From NCBI GenBank assembly GCA_002389385.1, contig DGOK01000058.1:1-45601 (forward strand): a DNA stretch of 45,601 nt, given 5' to 3'. Both the position numbers and the translations under genes were made by a program. Below, piece after piece: positions 8,993 through 16,965 of this stretch. Each line of letters opens with the position of its first letter. The stretch's first letter is position 1. Below the pieces are notes generated by a model, which worked only from the letters and a program-made list of their open reading frames with translations, ran no database searches and had not been told where the DNA came from. Origin of the DNA: Rhodospirillaceae bacterium UBA4468 (GTDB lineage: Bacteria > Pseudomonadota > Alphaproteobacteria > Rhodospirillales > Casp-alpha2).

Positions 8993-9948
8993 TTCATTGC
9001 TTCGCTTTCTGACGATAGAGGAACTGACGCTGGTTTACGTTGCGTCCGACTGGCGAGCACGATGCCGCTTAAAATCATCACTATCGAAATGATAACCGGC
9101 ACTGTGATGACTTCGCTCAAAAGTACGACGGCAAAGATCAAACTGACAACAGGCTGCGCGAATTGAACCGGTGCGATCCGCACAACGGAACCGTGATTAA
9201 GCGCCCAATACCAAGCGGCATAGGCAAGCACAGTAGAGAACATCACCATATACAATGTAGATGTCCAGCCAACGTAGCTTATGGCGAACCAATCGGCCGC
9301 ATCAGCCACCCATATTAATACCGGAGCTTGCACCAAGCCAACAATCGCCACACCCCAAAATGTTGTCGACCATGTACCGACCTTCGCGGTCGCCCTGCTC
9401 CCAGCCACATATCCACATCCTGATATAATCGCGGCAGTGATACATAATAGATCGCCCCTCAGTGAGGCTTCACCCGAACTATCACGAGACGTAATCAAGA
9501 TGACTTCACCGATAAGTGCCACTGCGGCCCCCATGAACCAGCCTGCTCGCGGCATGCGGCGATCGAGCAGCGAGCCGAGGCCACCTGAAACAACCGGCAT
9601 ACATGCCAAGATCAATGCGGCATGCGCTGTTGATGTTTTGGCAATTCCTAATGTGAACAGAATGGGGAAACCACAAAATGCTGCAAATCCGGCAAGCATT
9701 AACCAACCCCAAGTAGCTGCATCTTTTGGAGCCGCCAGGCGCATAAAATAAATACACAGGATTGCAGGTGGCACGGCGAATACTGAGCGCATTAATCCAG
9801 CTTGTAATGCTGGAATTTCCGAAACTTGGATAGCCGTAATCGCAGGCGTGATACCCCACGCTAAAACAGCGCAGGCGGCGAGCCCGTAGGCCGCCGCCAT
9901 TGCTTTATCTAGTTTGGTCGTTGACGTCATCAGATTATCAAACGCCAT
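8989..9948 (-). CDS. EamA/DMT family transporter
   Basis: Inner-membrane permease of 319 residues with about ten hydrophobic helices arranged as two EamA repeats (about 15-145 and 160-295), typical of drug/metabolite exporters such as RhtA, YdcZ or PecM types. The C-terminal tail is short and polar. Substrate cannot be read from sequence; many EamA proteins linked to MocR-type regulators export amino acids or related metabolites. It is the first large gene of the minus-strand operon and its stop overlaps the start of the dehydratase gene (ATGA). A possible second start at 9930 lacks a better ribosome site, so 9948 (preceded by TTGGAATGA) is kept. Confidence 0.85.
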   Translation of the reverse strand: MAFDNLMTSTTKLDKAMAAAYGLAACAVLAWGITPAITAIQVSEIPALQAGLMRSVFAVPPAILCIYFMRLAAPKDAATWGWLMLAGFAAFCGFPILFTLGIAKTSTAHAALILACMPVVSGGLGSLLDRRMPRAGWFMGAAVALIGEVILITSRDSSGEASLRGDLLCITAAIISGCGYVAGSRATAKVGTWSTTFWGVAIVGLVQAPVLIWVADAADWFAISYVGWTSTLYMVMFSTVLAYAAWYWALNHGSVVRIAPVQFAQPVVSLIFAVVLLSEVITVPVIISIVMILSGIVLASRTQRKPASVPLSSESEAMK

Positions 9949-9992
9949 TCATTCCAAGGTTTCAATGCTTCTCATCACCACCAAGATGTAAT

Positions 9993-10181
9993 TCACTTTT
10001 GCCAAAATGGCTTTGATGCCTCGGAATGAGCCTGTCTTTGGCTAATACCAATATCGGCCAACGCATGATGATCAAGATGCATCAGCTGTCGACGCGAATC
10101 CGCTCGGCGCTGCCACTCGCATAGCTTAGTAAAAACAGAAACAAGAGCAACTGTGATTGTCGCCGGGATACGATTGAGAAT
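9993..10181 (-). CDS. DUF1127 small protein (start codon doubtful)
   Basis: A 62-codon frame ending in a DUF1127 domain: residues read CEWQRRADSRRQLMHLDHH, then ALADIGISQRQAHSEA, ending in KPFWQK. The Trp, the Arg-rich helix, LDxHxLxDIGI and the terminal FW are hallmarks of this family of small Arg-rich proteins, some of which influence RNA turnover or phosphate and virulence regulation in alphaproteobacteria. No ATG, GTG or TTG is available in frame downstream of the TAG seven codons upstream; the best initiation is ATT at 10181, eight bases after AGAGG. It may use a rare start or have lost it. It lies between the EamA gene and the MocR gene. Confidence 0.65.
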   Translation of the reverse strand: MLNRIPATITVALVSVFTKLCEWQRRADSRRQLMHLDHHALADIGISQRQAHSEASKPFWQK

Positions 10182-10221
10182 ATCTGTGACCTCTACCCAC
10201 TAGATGGGTTGAGGTATTGTG

Positions 10222-10237
10222 ATTGTATTAGTACAAT
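10222..10237. promoter_or_regulatory. Candidate MocR operator (perfect inverted repeat)
   Basis: ATTGTA - TTAG - TACAAT is a perfect 6-bp inverted repeat between the DUF1127/EamA genes (-) and the MocR gene (+). A second, tighter repeat ATTG-ATA-CAAT lies at 10302-10312. Shared TACAAT words and the divergent layout fit sites for the adjacent MocR protein; binding is inferred. Confidence 0.5.
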
Positions 10238-10301
10238 TTTGCTGTTTCATCGCTTTGTTTCCTTTTTATAGCTACATTGTGTGTATAAACTTGACTCATA
10301 T

Positions 10302-10312
10302 ATTGATACAAT
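10302..10312. promoter_or_regulatory. Second candidate MocR site overlapping a -10-like element
   Basis: ATTG-ATA-CAAT, an 11-bp inverted repeat 16 bases before the MocR start codon. Its right half, TACAAT (10307-10312), could serve as the -10 element of the MocR gene, so occupancy would allow autorepression. No convincing -35 at normal spacing is seen. Confidence 0.4.
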
Positions 10313-10327
10313 CTATTCATTGTTCCC

Positions 10328-11731
10328 ATGACAAATTGGCTTCCAGATCTTTCACAATTCACCGGCGCCAAGTACCTCCGGATTGCCGATGCTATTGATG
10401 CGGCAATTCAGGATGGAGAGCTTGCGGCTAAGACAAAGCTACCGCCAATGCGGAACCTTGCATATGACCTCGGTGTCACGTTGGGTACTGTCTCTCGGGC
10501 TTATCAAGAAGCTGAGCGACGCGGCCTTGTAGGGGGGGAGGTCGGACGAGGCACGTACATCAAAGGTGATGGGCGTTATCCTCAACTCAAGACACCCCGC
10601 GCCTTTGCTTATGGCGGCTCGCGTGAGAACGGCATCAACCTGAGTATGGCTGTCCCTCCTTTGGGTGATGGTGGCACGTATCTCGCCAGAACCATTCAAA
10701 CGATTTCTGAAGACCCCGTGCTATGTGGTGAATTGATGGATTATCAAGCACACTCTGGGCTTGAACGTCACCGCCAAGCAGGTGTCGACTGGGTTGCGCG
10801 TATGGGCGTTCAGACAAATATTGATTGCCTGACACTAACTAACGGCACGCAACACGCGATTCTCGTCGCGATGATGGCGTTGACCCGCCCGGGTGATACA
10901 ATGCTTGTCGAAAGTATAACCTACCCTGGCGTCATTCACATTGCGGCGCAGTTATCGGTGAAACTTGCCCCTGTCAAGATCGATGATGAAGGCATGTGCC
11001 CGGATGCACTTGAAGCTGCTATCCTTGAGCACCGACCACGCACAGCTTACATCGTACCTACCGTGCAAAACCCAACGACAGCGGTGATGTCACATGAGCG
11101 ACGCCAAAAAATTGCCGACATCATCAAATCCCATGGACTGCTTGCGATTGAGGATGACGTGTGGGGCTTTTTACCAGAAGGCCGTGCCTCTGCCCTCGCC
11201 TCTTATGCGCCAGATCAAGTGATCTATGTAACGGGTCTTTCTAAAGCTATGTCGCCTGGGCTACGCGTTGGTTATATCGCAGCACCAACGGGTGCCAGTG
11301 ATGCGATACGCGCTGTTGCACGCATGTCGAGCTGGATGACCCCACCCATGATGGCAGAAGTTGCCATGCGGTGGATCAACGGTCCCGATGGCGAGGAAAT
11401 GATTAAGTGGCAACGTCAAGAAGCCGTCGCACGCATGAAGATCGCAACAGATGTGCTGGGGGGATATAACATTCGCGGCCATGAGCATAGCTATCAAATC
11501 TGGCTTGAATTACCAGAGCCATGGCGTGCCGAAGCGTTTCGTGATCAAGCCGCACGCAAAGGTGTATATTTTCTATCCGGTGATGCATTCGTTGTCGGAC
11601 GGCAACAGGCACCTCATGCCATCCGTATTTGCGTTGGCAGTTGTCGGACGCGTGAAGAAGTTCAGGAAGGTGTCGAAATTATTCGGGATCTATTAAAAGG
11701 ACCGTCAGGCGGCAGCCCCGTTATCGCTTAA
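10328..11731 (+). CDS. MocR-type GntR/aminotransferase-fused regulator
   Basis: Transcription regulator of 467 residues. A GntR winged helix-turn-helix occupies about 10-80 (KYLRIADAIDAAIQDGEL, LPPMRNLAYDLGVTLGTVS, GRGTYI), followed by a fold-type I aminotransferase-like domain at about 100-455. The PLP lysine is visible in VTGLSKAMSPGLRVGYI, with NPTTAV and DDVWGFL as the usual cofactor-binding segments. Family members sense PLP adducts or amino acids and usually control a divergent operon, for example PdxR, GabR, TauR or EhuR. Here the divergent genes are DUF1127, the EamA exporter and the amino-acid enzymes, so an amino acid or its imine is the likely effector (inference). It converges with thiD, leaving three bases between. 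Confidence 0.9.
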   Translation: MTNWLPDLSQFTGAKYLRIADAIDAAIQDGELAAKTKLPPMRNLAYDLGVTLGTVSRAYQEAERRGLVGGEVGRGTYIKGDGRYPQLKTPRAFAYGGSRENGINLSMAVPPLGDGGTYLARTIQTISEDPVLCGELMDYQAHSGLERHRQAGVDWVARMGVQTNIDCLTLTNGTQHAILVAMMALTRPGDTMLVESITYPGVIHIAAQLSVKLAPVKIDDEGMCPDALEAAILEHRPRTAYIVPTVQNPTTAVMSHERRQKIADIIKSHGLLAIEDDVWGFLPEGRASALASYAPDQVIYVTGLSKAMSPGLRVGYIAAPTGASDAIRAVARMSSWMTPPMMAEVAMRWINGPDGEEMIKWQRQEAVARMKIATDVLGGYNIRGHEHSYQIWLELPEPWRAEAFRDQAARKGVYFLSGDAFVVGRQQAPHAIRICVGSCRTREEVQEGVEIIRDLLKGPSGGSPVIA

Positions 11732-11734
11732 TAG

Positions 11735-12553
11735 TCATCCGCCGAATTCACGCACTGTGACCGCATGATTAAGAGGCCCATGGCCGGTTCCTAGTTCAGG
11801 GTTATGCGTGATTGCTTCTCTGACGTACGCCCGGGCACGATGAATAGATTGTTTCATCGTGAGGCCCTGAGCGATACCGCATGCGATTGCAGAAGCGACT
11901 GTGCATCCTGTCCCATGCGTATTTGATGTCGCAATACGAGATGCGGTAAACGTCTCAATACCGCCCCCATTTTCAAGCAATAAATCAGTGACGTTGTCTG
12001 GGTCATCCATATGACCACCTTTAAGAAAGACAGCCTTGGATCCAGATGCAATCAACGCCTGAGCAGCACGCTGCATATCTTCTAGCGAATGGATTGATAA
12101 ACCACTCAAGACTACAGCTTCTGAAATATTTGGCGTAATCAGTGTTGCCATGGGGAGTAACTTTGATTTTAGGGCATCTTGTGCTTCATCAGCTAACAGC
12201 GATGCCCCTCCCTTCGCAATCATCACAGGGTCCGCAACGATCGGCACATTTGGCGCAAGATCTCTCAATGCATCAATAACGGTCAAGATGATTTCGGGGC
12301 GATGCAGCATACCAATCTTGATACAATCAGCGCCAAGATCACTTAAGACGACCTCAATCTGTTCGCGAACAAAATCCGCGGGCACTTCGTGAACGCCATG
12401 AACACCTTGAGTGTTTTGTGCCGTGAGTGCGGTGATTGCCGTCATCGCAAAGCCGCCTAGTGCTGTCACCGTCTTGATATCAGCTTGAATACCGGCACCG
12501 CCGCCACTGTCAGACCCGGCAATAATGAGGACACGCCCGTGCATATTGACCAT
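11735..12553 (-). CDS. thiD: Hydroxymethylpyrimidine/phosphomethylpyrimidine kinase
   Basis: Phosphorylates HMP and HMP-P to HMP-PP in thiamine biosynthesis, in the cytosol. The 272-residue length is standard. Ribokinase-family marks include IAGSDSGGGAGIQAD at the N-terminus, DPVMIAKGGASLL in the middle and the anion-hole motif HGTGCTVASAIA with the catalytic Asp/Cys region near 210. The start is taken at ATG 12553, six bases after AAGGTGAC; a GTG directly before it (12556) is possible. It follows glmM by nine bases and is probably the last gene of the folP-glmM-thiD segment. A thiE-like gene is present at 31.3 kb. Confidence 0.92.
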   Translation of the reverse strand: MVNMHGRVLIIAGSDSGGGAGIQADIKTVTALGGFAMTAITALTAQNTQGVHGVHEVPADFVREQIEVVLSDLGADCIKIGMLHRPEIILTVIDALRDLAPNVPIVADPVMIAKGGASLLADEAQDALKSKLLPMATLITPNISEAVVLSGLSIHSLEDMQRAAQALIASGSKAVFLKGGHMDDPDNVTDLLLENGGGIETFTASRIATSNTHGTGCTVASAIACGIAQGLTMKQSIHRARAYVREAITHNPELGTGHGPLNHAVTVREFGG

Positions 12554-12562
12554 CACGTCACC

Positions 12563-13909
12563 TTAAACTTGTTTCGAAATGGTTTCACAAATGCCATCAA
12601 CGAGGGCTTCAACAACAGCAAGATCTTCGCCCTCTGCCATAACCCGGATCAGCGGTTCGGTACCTGATTTACGGATCAACACCCGACCACTCTTACCAAG
12701 TTTACTTTCGGCGTCGGCAATCGCGGCCTTAACGTCGCTATTCTCAAGCGGGGACCCACCATTAAAGCGCACGTTCTTCAAGAGTTGCGGCAGCGGTTCA
12801 AACATATCGCAAATCTCGCTTGCAGGTTTGCCTGACGTCACAAGAACCACCAAAACCTGAAGGGCCGCAATAAGACCGTCACCGGTCGTGGCATAATCAT
12901 CAAAGATCAAATGCCCAGACTGTTCGCCACCTAAATTATAACTGGCAGCACGCATTACCTCGGCAACATATCGGTCCCCAACGGGTGTCCGCTTTAAATC
13001 CAAGCCAAGGCTGTTCAAATAGTTTTCGAGGCCAAGGTTCGACATCACAGTCGAGACCACACCGCCACCTTTAAGCCGCCCTGCCTTATGCCAATCGTTG
13101 GTAATCAGCGCCATAATCTGATCGCCATCGATGACGCGGCCATTCTCATCGCATACAATTAGTCGGTCAGCATCACCATCCAGCGCCAGACCTATATCGG
13201 CGCCCGCAATCGTGGTCGCTTCCTGCAATGTCACAAGGTCTGTAGAGCCACAGCCTTTATTAATATTGGTGCCATTCGGTGTAACGCCTATGGGGATGAT
13301 TTCCGCACCCAATTCCCAAAACACTTCAGGAGCCACCTTGTACGCAGCGCCGTTTGCACAATCAATTGCAACCTTTAGACCGTCGAGCCTTAATCCGCGC
13401 GGGAATGTCTGCTTCACGTATTCCGTATATCGACCGTTCGCATCGTCAAGCCGGCGCGCTCGGCCTAAAGCATCTGCTGATGCAAGATGCGCGGATAAAT
13501 CACTTTCCATCCTGGCTTCAATTTTAGCCTCAACCGCATCTGAAAGCTTATACCCATCAGGCCCAAACAGCTTGATGCCATTATCTTCGAACTGGTTATG
13601 CGACGCAGATATCATTACGCCAATATCTGCACGAAGCGAGCGTGTCAGCATCGCAACAGCTGGTGTTGGCATCGGCCCAACCAGCACAACGTCCATACCC
13701 ATCGACACAAAGCCAGACATAAGTGCTGGCTCAATCATATAACCAGAAAGTCGAGTATCTTTTCCAATCACCACACGATGACGATGTTCACCACGGCGGA
13801 ATTGAAGTGCCGTTGCCATGCCAAGCTTCAATGCAACTTCGGCTGTCATCGGATGAGTGTTGGCTAGGCCACGAATGCCGTCAGTGCCAAAGTACTTACG
13901 CGTCGTCAT
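12563..13909 (-). CDS. glmM: Phosphoglucosamine mutase
   Basis: Converts glucosamine-6-phosphate to glucosamine-1-phosphate for UDP-GlcNAc, the precursor of peptidoglycan and lipid A. The 448 residues match the family. Visible marks are KYFGTDGIRG at the start, the phosphoserine loop SASHNQFEDNGIK near 100, the Mg site DGDADRLIV near 240 and the phosphate-binding loop RKSGTEPLIRVM near 420. The order ftsH-folP-glmM is common in proteobacteria. It is separated from folP by 102 bases, which could hold its own promoter, and from thiD by only nine. Confidence 0.95.
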   Translation of the reverse strand: MTTRKYFGTDGIRGLANTHPMTAEVALKLGMATALQFRRGEHRHRVVIGKDTRLSGYMIEPALMSGFVSMGMDVVLVGPMPTPAVAMLTRSLRADIGVMISASHNQFEDNGIKLFGPDGYKLSDAVEAKIEARMESDLSAHLASADALGRARRLDDANGRYTEYVKQTFPRGLRLDGLKVAIDCANGAAYKVAPEVFWELGAEIIPIGVTPNGTNINKGCGSTDLVTLQEATTIAGADIGLALDGDADRLIVCDENGRVIDGDQIMALITNDWHKAGRLKGGGVVSTVMSNLGLENYLNSLGLDLKRTPVGDRYVAEVMRAASYNLGGEQSGHLIFDDYATTGDGLIAALQVLVVLVTSGKPASEICDMFEPLPQLLKNVRFNGGSPLENSDVKAAIADAESKLGKSGRVLIRKSGTEPLIRVMAEGEDLAVVEALVDGICETISKQV

Positions 13910-14011
13910 AAATCAGTCCACATATTCTGGTTCAATAAAATTCGGTTATTATTGTGACACGAAAAGGGTTTCCGAAGCGTTTATTATTTCAACGATAGAG
14001 TTTAAGAACAA

Positions 14012-14866
14012 TTAGTAGTCTTCAGACCCTTCAATAGCCTGCCAAACGGCCAAAGCCTGTCGTGTCTCTGCAACGTCATGAACCCTGAAAATCTGCACAC
14101 CACGATCCCACCCAGCGATAGCTGCTGCGATAGATCCAGCAACACGATCCTTCGGCGGCACATCCTGGTCAATTTTAGTGATGAAGCTTTTGCGAGACAC
14201 ACCCAATAACAGGGGCACGCCCAGCGCATGGAATGCATCAATACCAGAAAGTATCTGAAGATTGTGATCTAGGTTTTTGCCAAACCCGATACCCGGATCA
14301 ATGGCGATCTTGGCGCGCATGATACCCATAGCTTCCAATACGAGAATCCGCTCGCCCATATAATTCAAAATATCCAGAGCGGCATCATCATACGTTGGGT
14401 TGTCCTGCATCGTTTGAGGATTGCCCTGCATATGCATCAGTACGACATCAACGCCCGTATCCAGGCATACTTGTGCGCTATCCGGGTCATGGGTTAGTGC
14501 TGTCACATCATTTACAATGCTTGCGCCCGCTTTGATCGCGCGCTGCATAACCTCGGCATGACGGGTATCGATGGAGATAAGCGCACCCTCGCCGACAAGC
14601 CCTTCAATCACAGGGATGACACGGACACACTCTTCATCAATTGAAATGGGGTTAGCACCAGGGCGGGTCGACTCCCCACCAATATCAAGTATATCTGCAC
14701 CGTCAGCGATCAACGATTTACCATGCGCGATTGCTACAGAGGTATCGAGAAAATCGCCACCATCAGAGAAACTATCTGGTGTGACGTTCACGACAGCCAT
14801 CAAGTGCGGACGGTCAAGCGTCAAACCCGCAAAGATTAAAGGTTCAGGCTCCATCGGCTCCCCCAT
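14012..14866 (-). CDS. folP: Dihydropteroate synthase
   Basis: Condenses p-aminobenzoate with 6-hydroxymethyl-dihydropterin pyrophosphate in folate synthesis. The protein has 284 residues with a TIM-barrel pattern: VNVTPDSFSDGG at about 25, DIGGESTRPGAN at about 60, DPGIGFGKNLDHN at about 193 and the substrate loop GVSRKSFI at about 222. The ATG at 14866 has GGGAG seven bases upstream, better placed than the internal ATG four codons later. It lies 33 bases after ftsH, the classical ftsH-folP-glmM arrangement, and is probably co-transcribed with ftsH. Confidence 0.95.
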   Translation of the reverse strand: MGEPMEPEPLIFAGLTLDRPHLMAVVNVTPDSFSDGGDFLDTSVAIAHGKSLIADGADILDIGGESTRPGANPISIDEECVRVIPVIEGLVGEGALISIDTRHAEVMQRAIKAGASIVNDVTALTHDPDSAQVCLDTGVDVVLMHMQGNPQTMQDNPTYDDAALDILNYMGERILVLEAMGIMRAKIAIDPGIGFGKNLDHNLQILSGIDAFHALGVPLLLGVSRKSFITKIDQDVPPKDRVAGSIAAAIAGWDRGVQIFRVHDVAETRQALAVWQAIEGSEDY

Positions 14867-14899
14867 TCACTATCTCCCAAACCGGGGAGTGGGAACCAA

Positions 14900-16843
14900 T
14901 CACTGGCCAGGTTGTGGCTCAGGATCAGAGTCGATGCCGCCTGAAGAATCAGGACCCTTTTTAGGGCGTGTCTTGCCACCCGTCGGGATAGATGTGCGAC
15001 GTGGCGTATCAGAGCTAGAACCACTGTCATCATCACGGTGGATGGACTCTCCGCGAACCAACGCATTGACTTCCACACCACTCAAGGACTCAAACTCAAG
15101 AAGTCCTTGGGCAACCCACTCAAGCTCATCGCTTTTATCGACCAAGATGAGTCGTGCCTCTGCTTCAGCATCTTCGATCAAACGGCGAACTTCTTCATCG
15201 ATGAGTCTTGCTGTCGCATCGGATACGTTCTTTTGGCGTGATACGGAATGGCCAAGGAATACTTCTTCCTCGTTATCGGCATAGCGCAAGCGGCCAAGCT
15301 TATCTGAGAAACCAAATTCCGTGACCATACGGCGAGCAATAGAAGTTGCCTGCTGGATATCGTTTCCAGCACCAGTGGTGATATTCTCTTTGCCGAAGAT
15401 GAGTTCTTCAGCCAAGCGGCCACCAAACATAACAGCAAGCAATGACAGCAACTGACGCTCTGATTGGCTTAACTGGTCACGCTCAGGCAAGCTCATCGTT
15501 AGACCGAGCGCACGGCCACGTGGAATGATTGTCACTTTGTGCAGAGGATCTGTCTTCGGCATAAAGATACTGACCAAGGCGTGTCCTGCTTCGTGATACG
15601 CCGTCAGCTTCTTTTCGTCCTCAGTCATCACCATAGAGCGACGCTCAGCACCCATCATGACCTTGTCTTTGGCCTCTTCGAAATCTTCCATAGTGACGAC
15701 ACGCTTGGATTTACGTGCAGCTAAAAGCGCAGCCTCGTTCACCAGGTTCGCAAGATCAGCACCAGAGAAACCTGGTGTACCGCGTGCGATAACATGCGCA
15801 TCAACATCCGGCGCCAATGGCACTTTCTTCATGTGGACTTTAAGGATCTTTTCGCGACCAAGGATATCTGGGTTCGCGACAACGATCTGACGGTCAAATC
15901 GACCTGGACGCAATAGCGCCGGATCAAGAACGTCTGGACGGTTCGTCGCAGCGATCAAGATAACGCCTTCGTTCGCTTCAAAGCCGTCCATTTCAACCAG
16001 TAACTGGTTCAATGTCTGTTCGCGTTCATCGTTACCGCCACCTAAGCCAGCGCCACGATGGCGACCGACAGCATCAATCTCGTCAATAAAGATGATACAT
16101 GGCGCATTCTTTTTGCCCTGTTCGAACATGTCACGCACACGAGACGCACCAACACCGACAAACATTTCAACAAAGTCAGAACCTGAAATCGTAAAGAACG
16201 GAACGTTCGCTTCACCTGCAACAGCACGAGCAGTCAATGTTTTACCGGTACCTGGAGGGCCAACAAGCAAACAACCCTTTGGAATACGTCCGCCCAATCG
16301 CTGGAACTTCTGCGGATCTTTCAAGAACTCAACAATTTCCTCAAGTTCCTGCTTGGCTTCATCAATACCCGCCACATCGTCAAAAGTGACGCGGCCTTGC
16401 TTTTCGGTCAGCAATTTTGCTTTTGATTTACCAAAGCCCATCGCCTTGCCGCCGCCAGATTGCATCTGGCGCATGAAGAATATCCAAACACCAATCAACA
16501 GCAGCATCGGGAACCATGAAATCAAGATACCCCAAAGCGTCGGCGATCCATCCTCAGATGGTTCAGCGCGAATTTGAACATCCTGATCTTTCAGTCTTTG
16601 AACGAGCTGCGGATCATTCGGTGTATATGTTTGAAAGGCCTCACCGCTTTGGTATTTGCCAAAAATTTGATTGCCCTTGATCGTCACAGCTTTGATATCG
16701 CCGCTTTCCACACGTGTCAGAAACTCAGAAAAAGCCATTTCACTTGGCCCAGGACGTTGAGACGTTCCCTGAAACAAATTGAAAAGTACCAACACCAGCA
16801 AGCCGATGATAATCCACAGGGCAATGTTCTTACTGAAATTCAC
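14900..16843 (-). CDS. ftsH: ATP-dependent zinc metalloprotease FtsH
   Basis: Membrane-anchored AAA+ protease that degrades misfolded membrane proteins and regulators such as RpoH and LpxC in other proteobacteria. It has 647 residues. Two membrane helices (about 7-25 and 100-125) flank a periplasmic domain. The AAA module has Walker A GPPGTGKT near 193, Walker B CIIFIDEIDAVG and the second-region-of-homology arginines (NRPDVLDPALLRPGRFDR). The zinc site HEAGH is near 418, with the third ligand in the ITTGAGNDI region. The C-terminal 45 residues are Ser/Gly/Pro-rich and probably disordered. AAGGATG precedes the ATG. Two palindromic words lie upstream at 16861-16919. Confidence 0.97.
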   Translation of the reverse strand: MNFSKNIALWIIIGLLVLVLFNLFQGTSQRPGPSEMAFSEFLTRVESGDIKAVTIKGNQIFGKYQSGEAFQTYTPNDPQLVQRLKDQDVQIRAEPSEDGSPTLWGILISWFPMLLLIGVWIFFMRQMQSGGGKAMGFGKSKAKLLTEKQGRVTFDDVAGIDEAKQELEEIVEFLKDPQKFQRLGGRIPKGCLLVGPPGTGKTLTARAVAGEANVPFFTISGSDFVEMFVGVGASRVRDMFEQGKKNAPCIIFIDEIDAVGRHRGAGLGGGNDEREQTLNQLLVEMDGFEANEGVILIAATNRPDVLDPALLRPGRFDRQIVVANPDILGREKILKVHMKKVPLAPDVDAHVIARGTPGFSGADLANLVNEAALLAARKSKRVVTMEDFEEAKDKVMMGAERRSMVMTEDEKKLTAYHEAGHALVSIFMPKTDPLHKVTIIPRGRALGLTMSLPERDQLSQSERQLLSLLAVMFGGRLAEELIFGKENITTGAGNDIQQATSIARRMVTEFGFSDKLGRLRYADNEEEVFLGHSVSRQKNVSDATARLIDEEVRRLIEDAEAEARLILVDKSDELEWVAQGLLEFESLSGVEVNALVRGESIHRDDDSGSSSDTPRRTSIPTGGKTRPKKGPDSSGGIDSDPEPQPGQ

Positions 16844-16905
16844 GGTCTCACATCCTTTTTCACGGCAATGCGTGGTGTATTAATTGAGCAAAAAATAGCC
16901 TTCTG

Positions 16906-16919
16906 CACGGCATGCCGTG
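16906..16919. promoter_or_regulatory. Palindrome upstream of ftsH with a near-copy
   Basis: CACGGCATGCCGTG is a perfect 14-bp palindrome in the tilS-ftsH gap. A diverged copy, CACGGCAATGCGTG, lies at 16861-16874, next to the ftsH ribosome site. The pair, 45 bases apart, could be repressor sites or an RNA hairpin in the ftsH leader. The cognate regulator is unknown. Confidence 0.4.
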
Positions 16920-16965
16920 AAAGGACTTCTTAACTCTTCCTCATAGAAATAGTGCTTTTCCGCGG

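Noticed and set aside
13723..13911. Short plus-strand frames over glmM
   Set aside because: Shadow frames of a well-supported gene, without ribosome sites or recognisable motifs.
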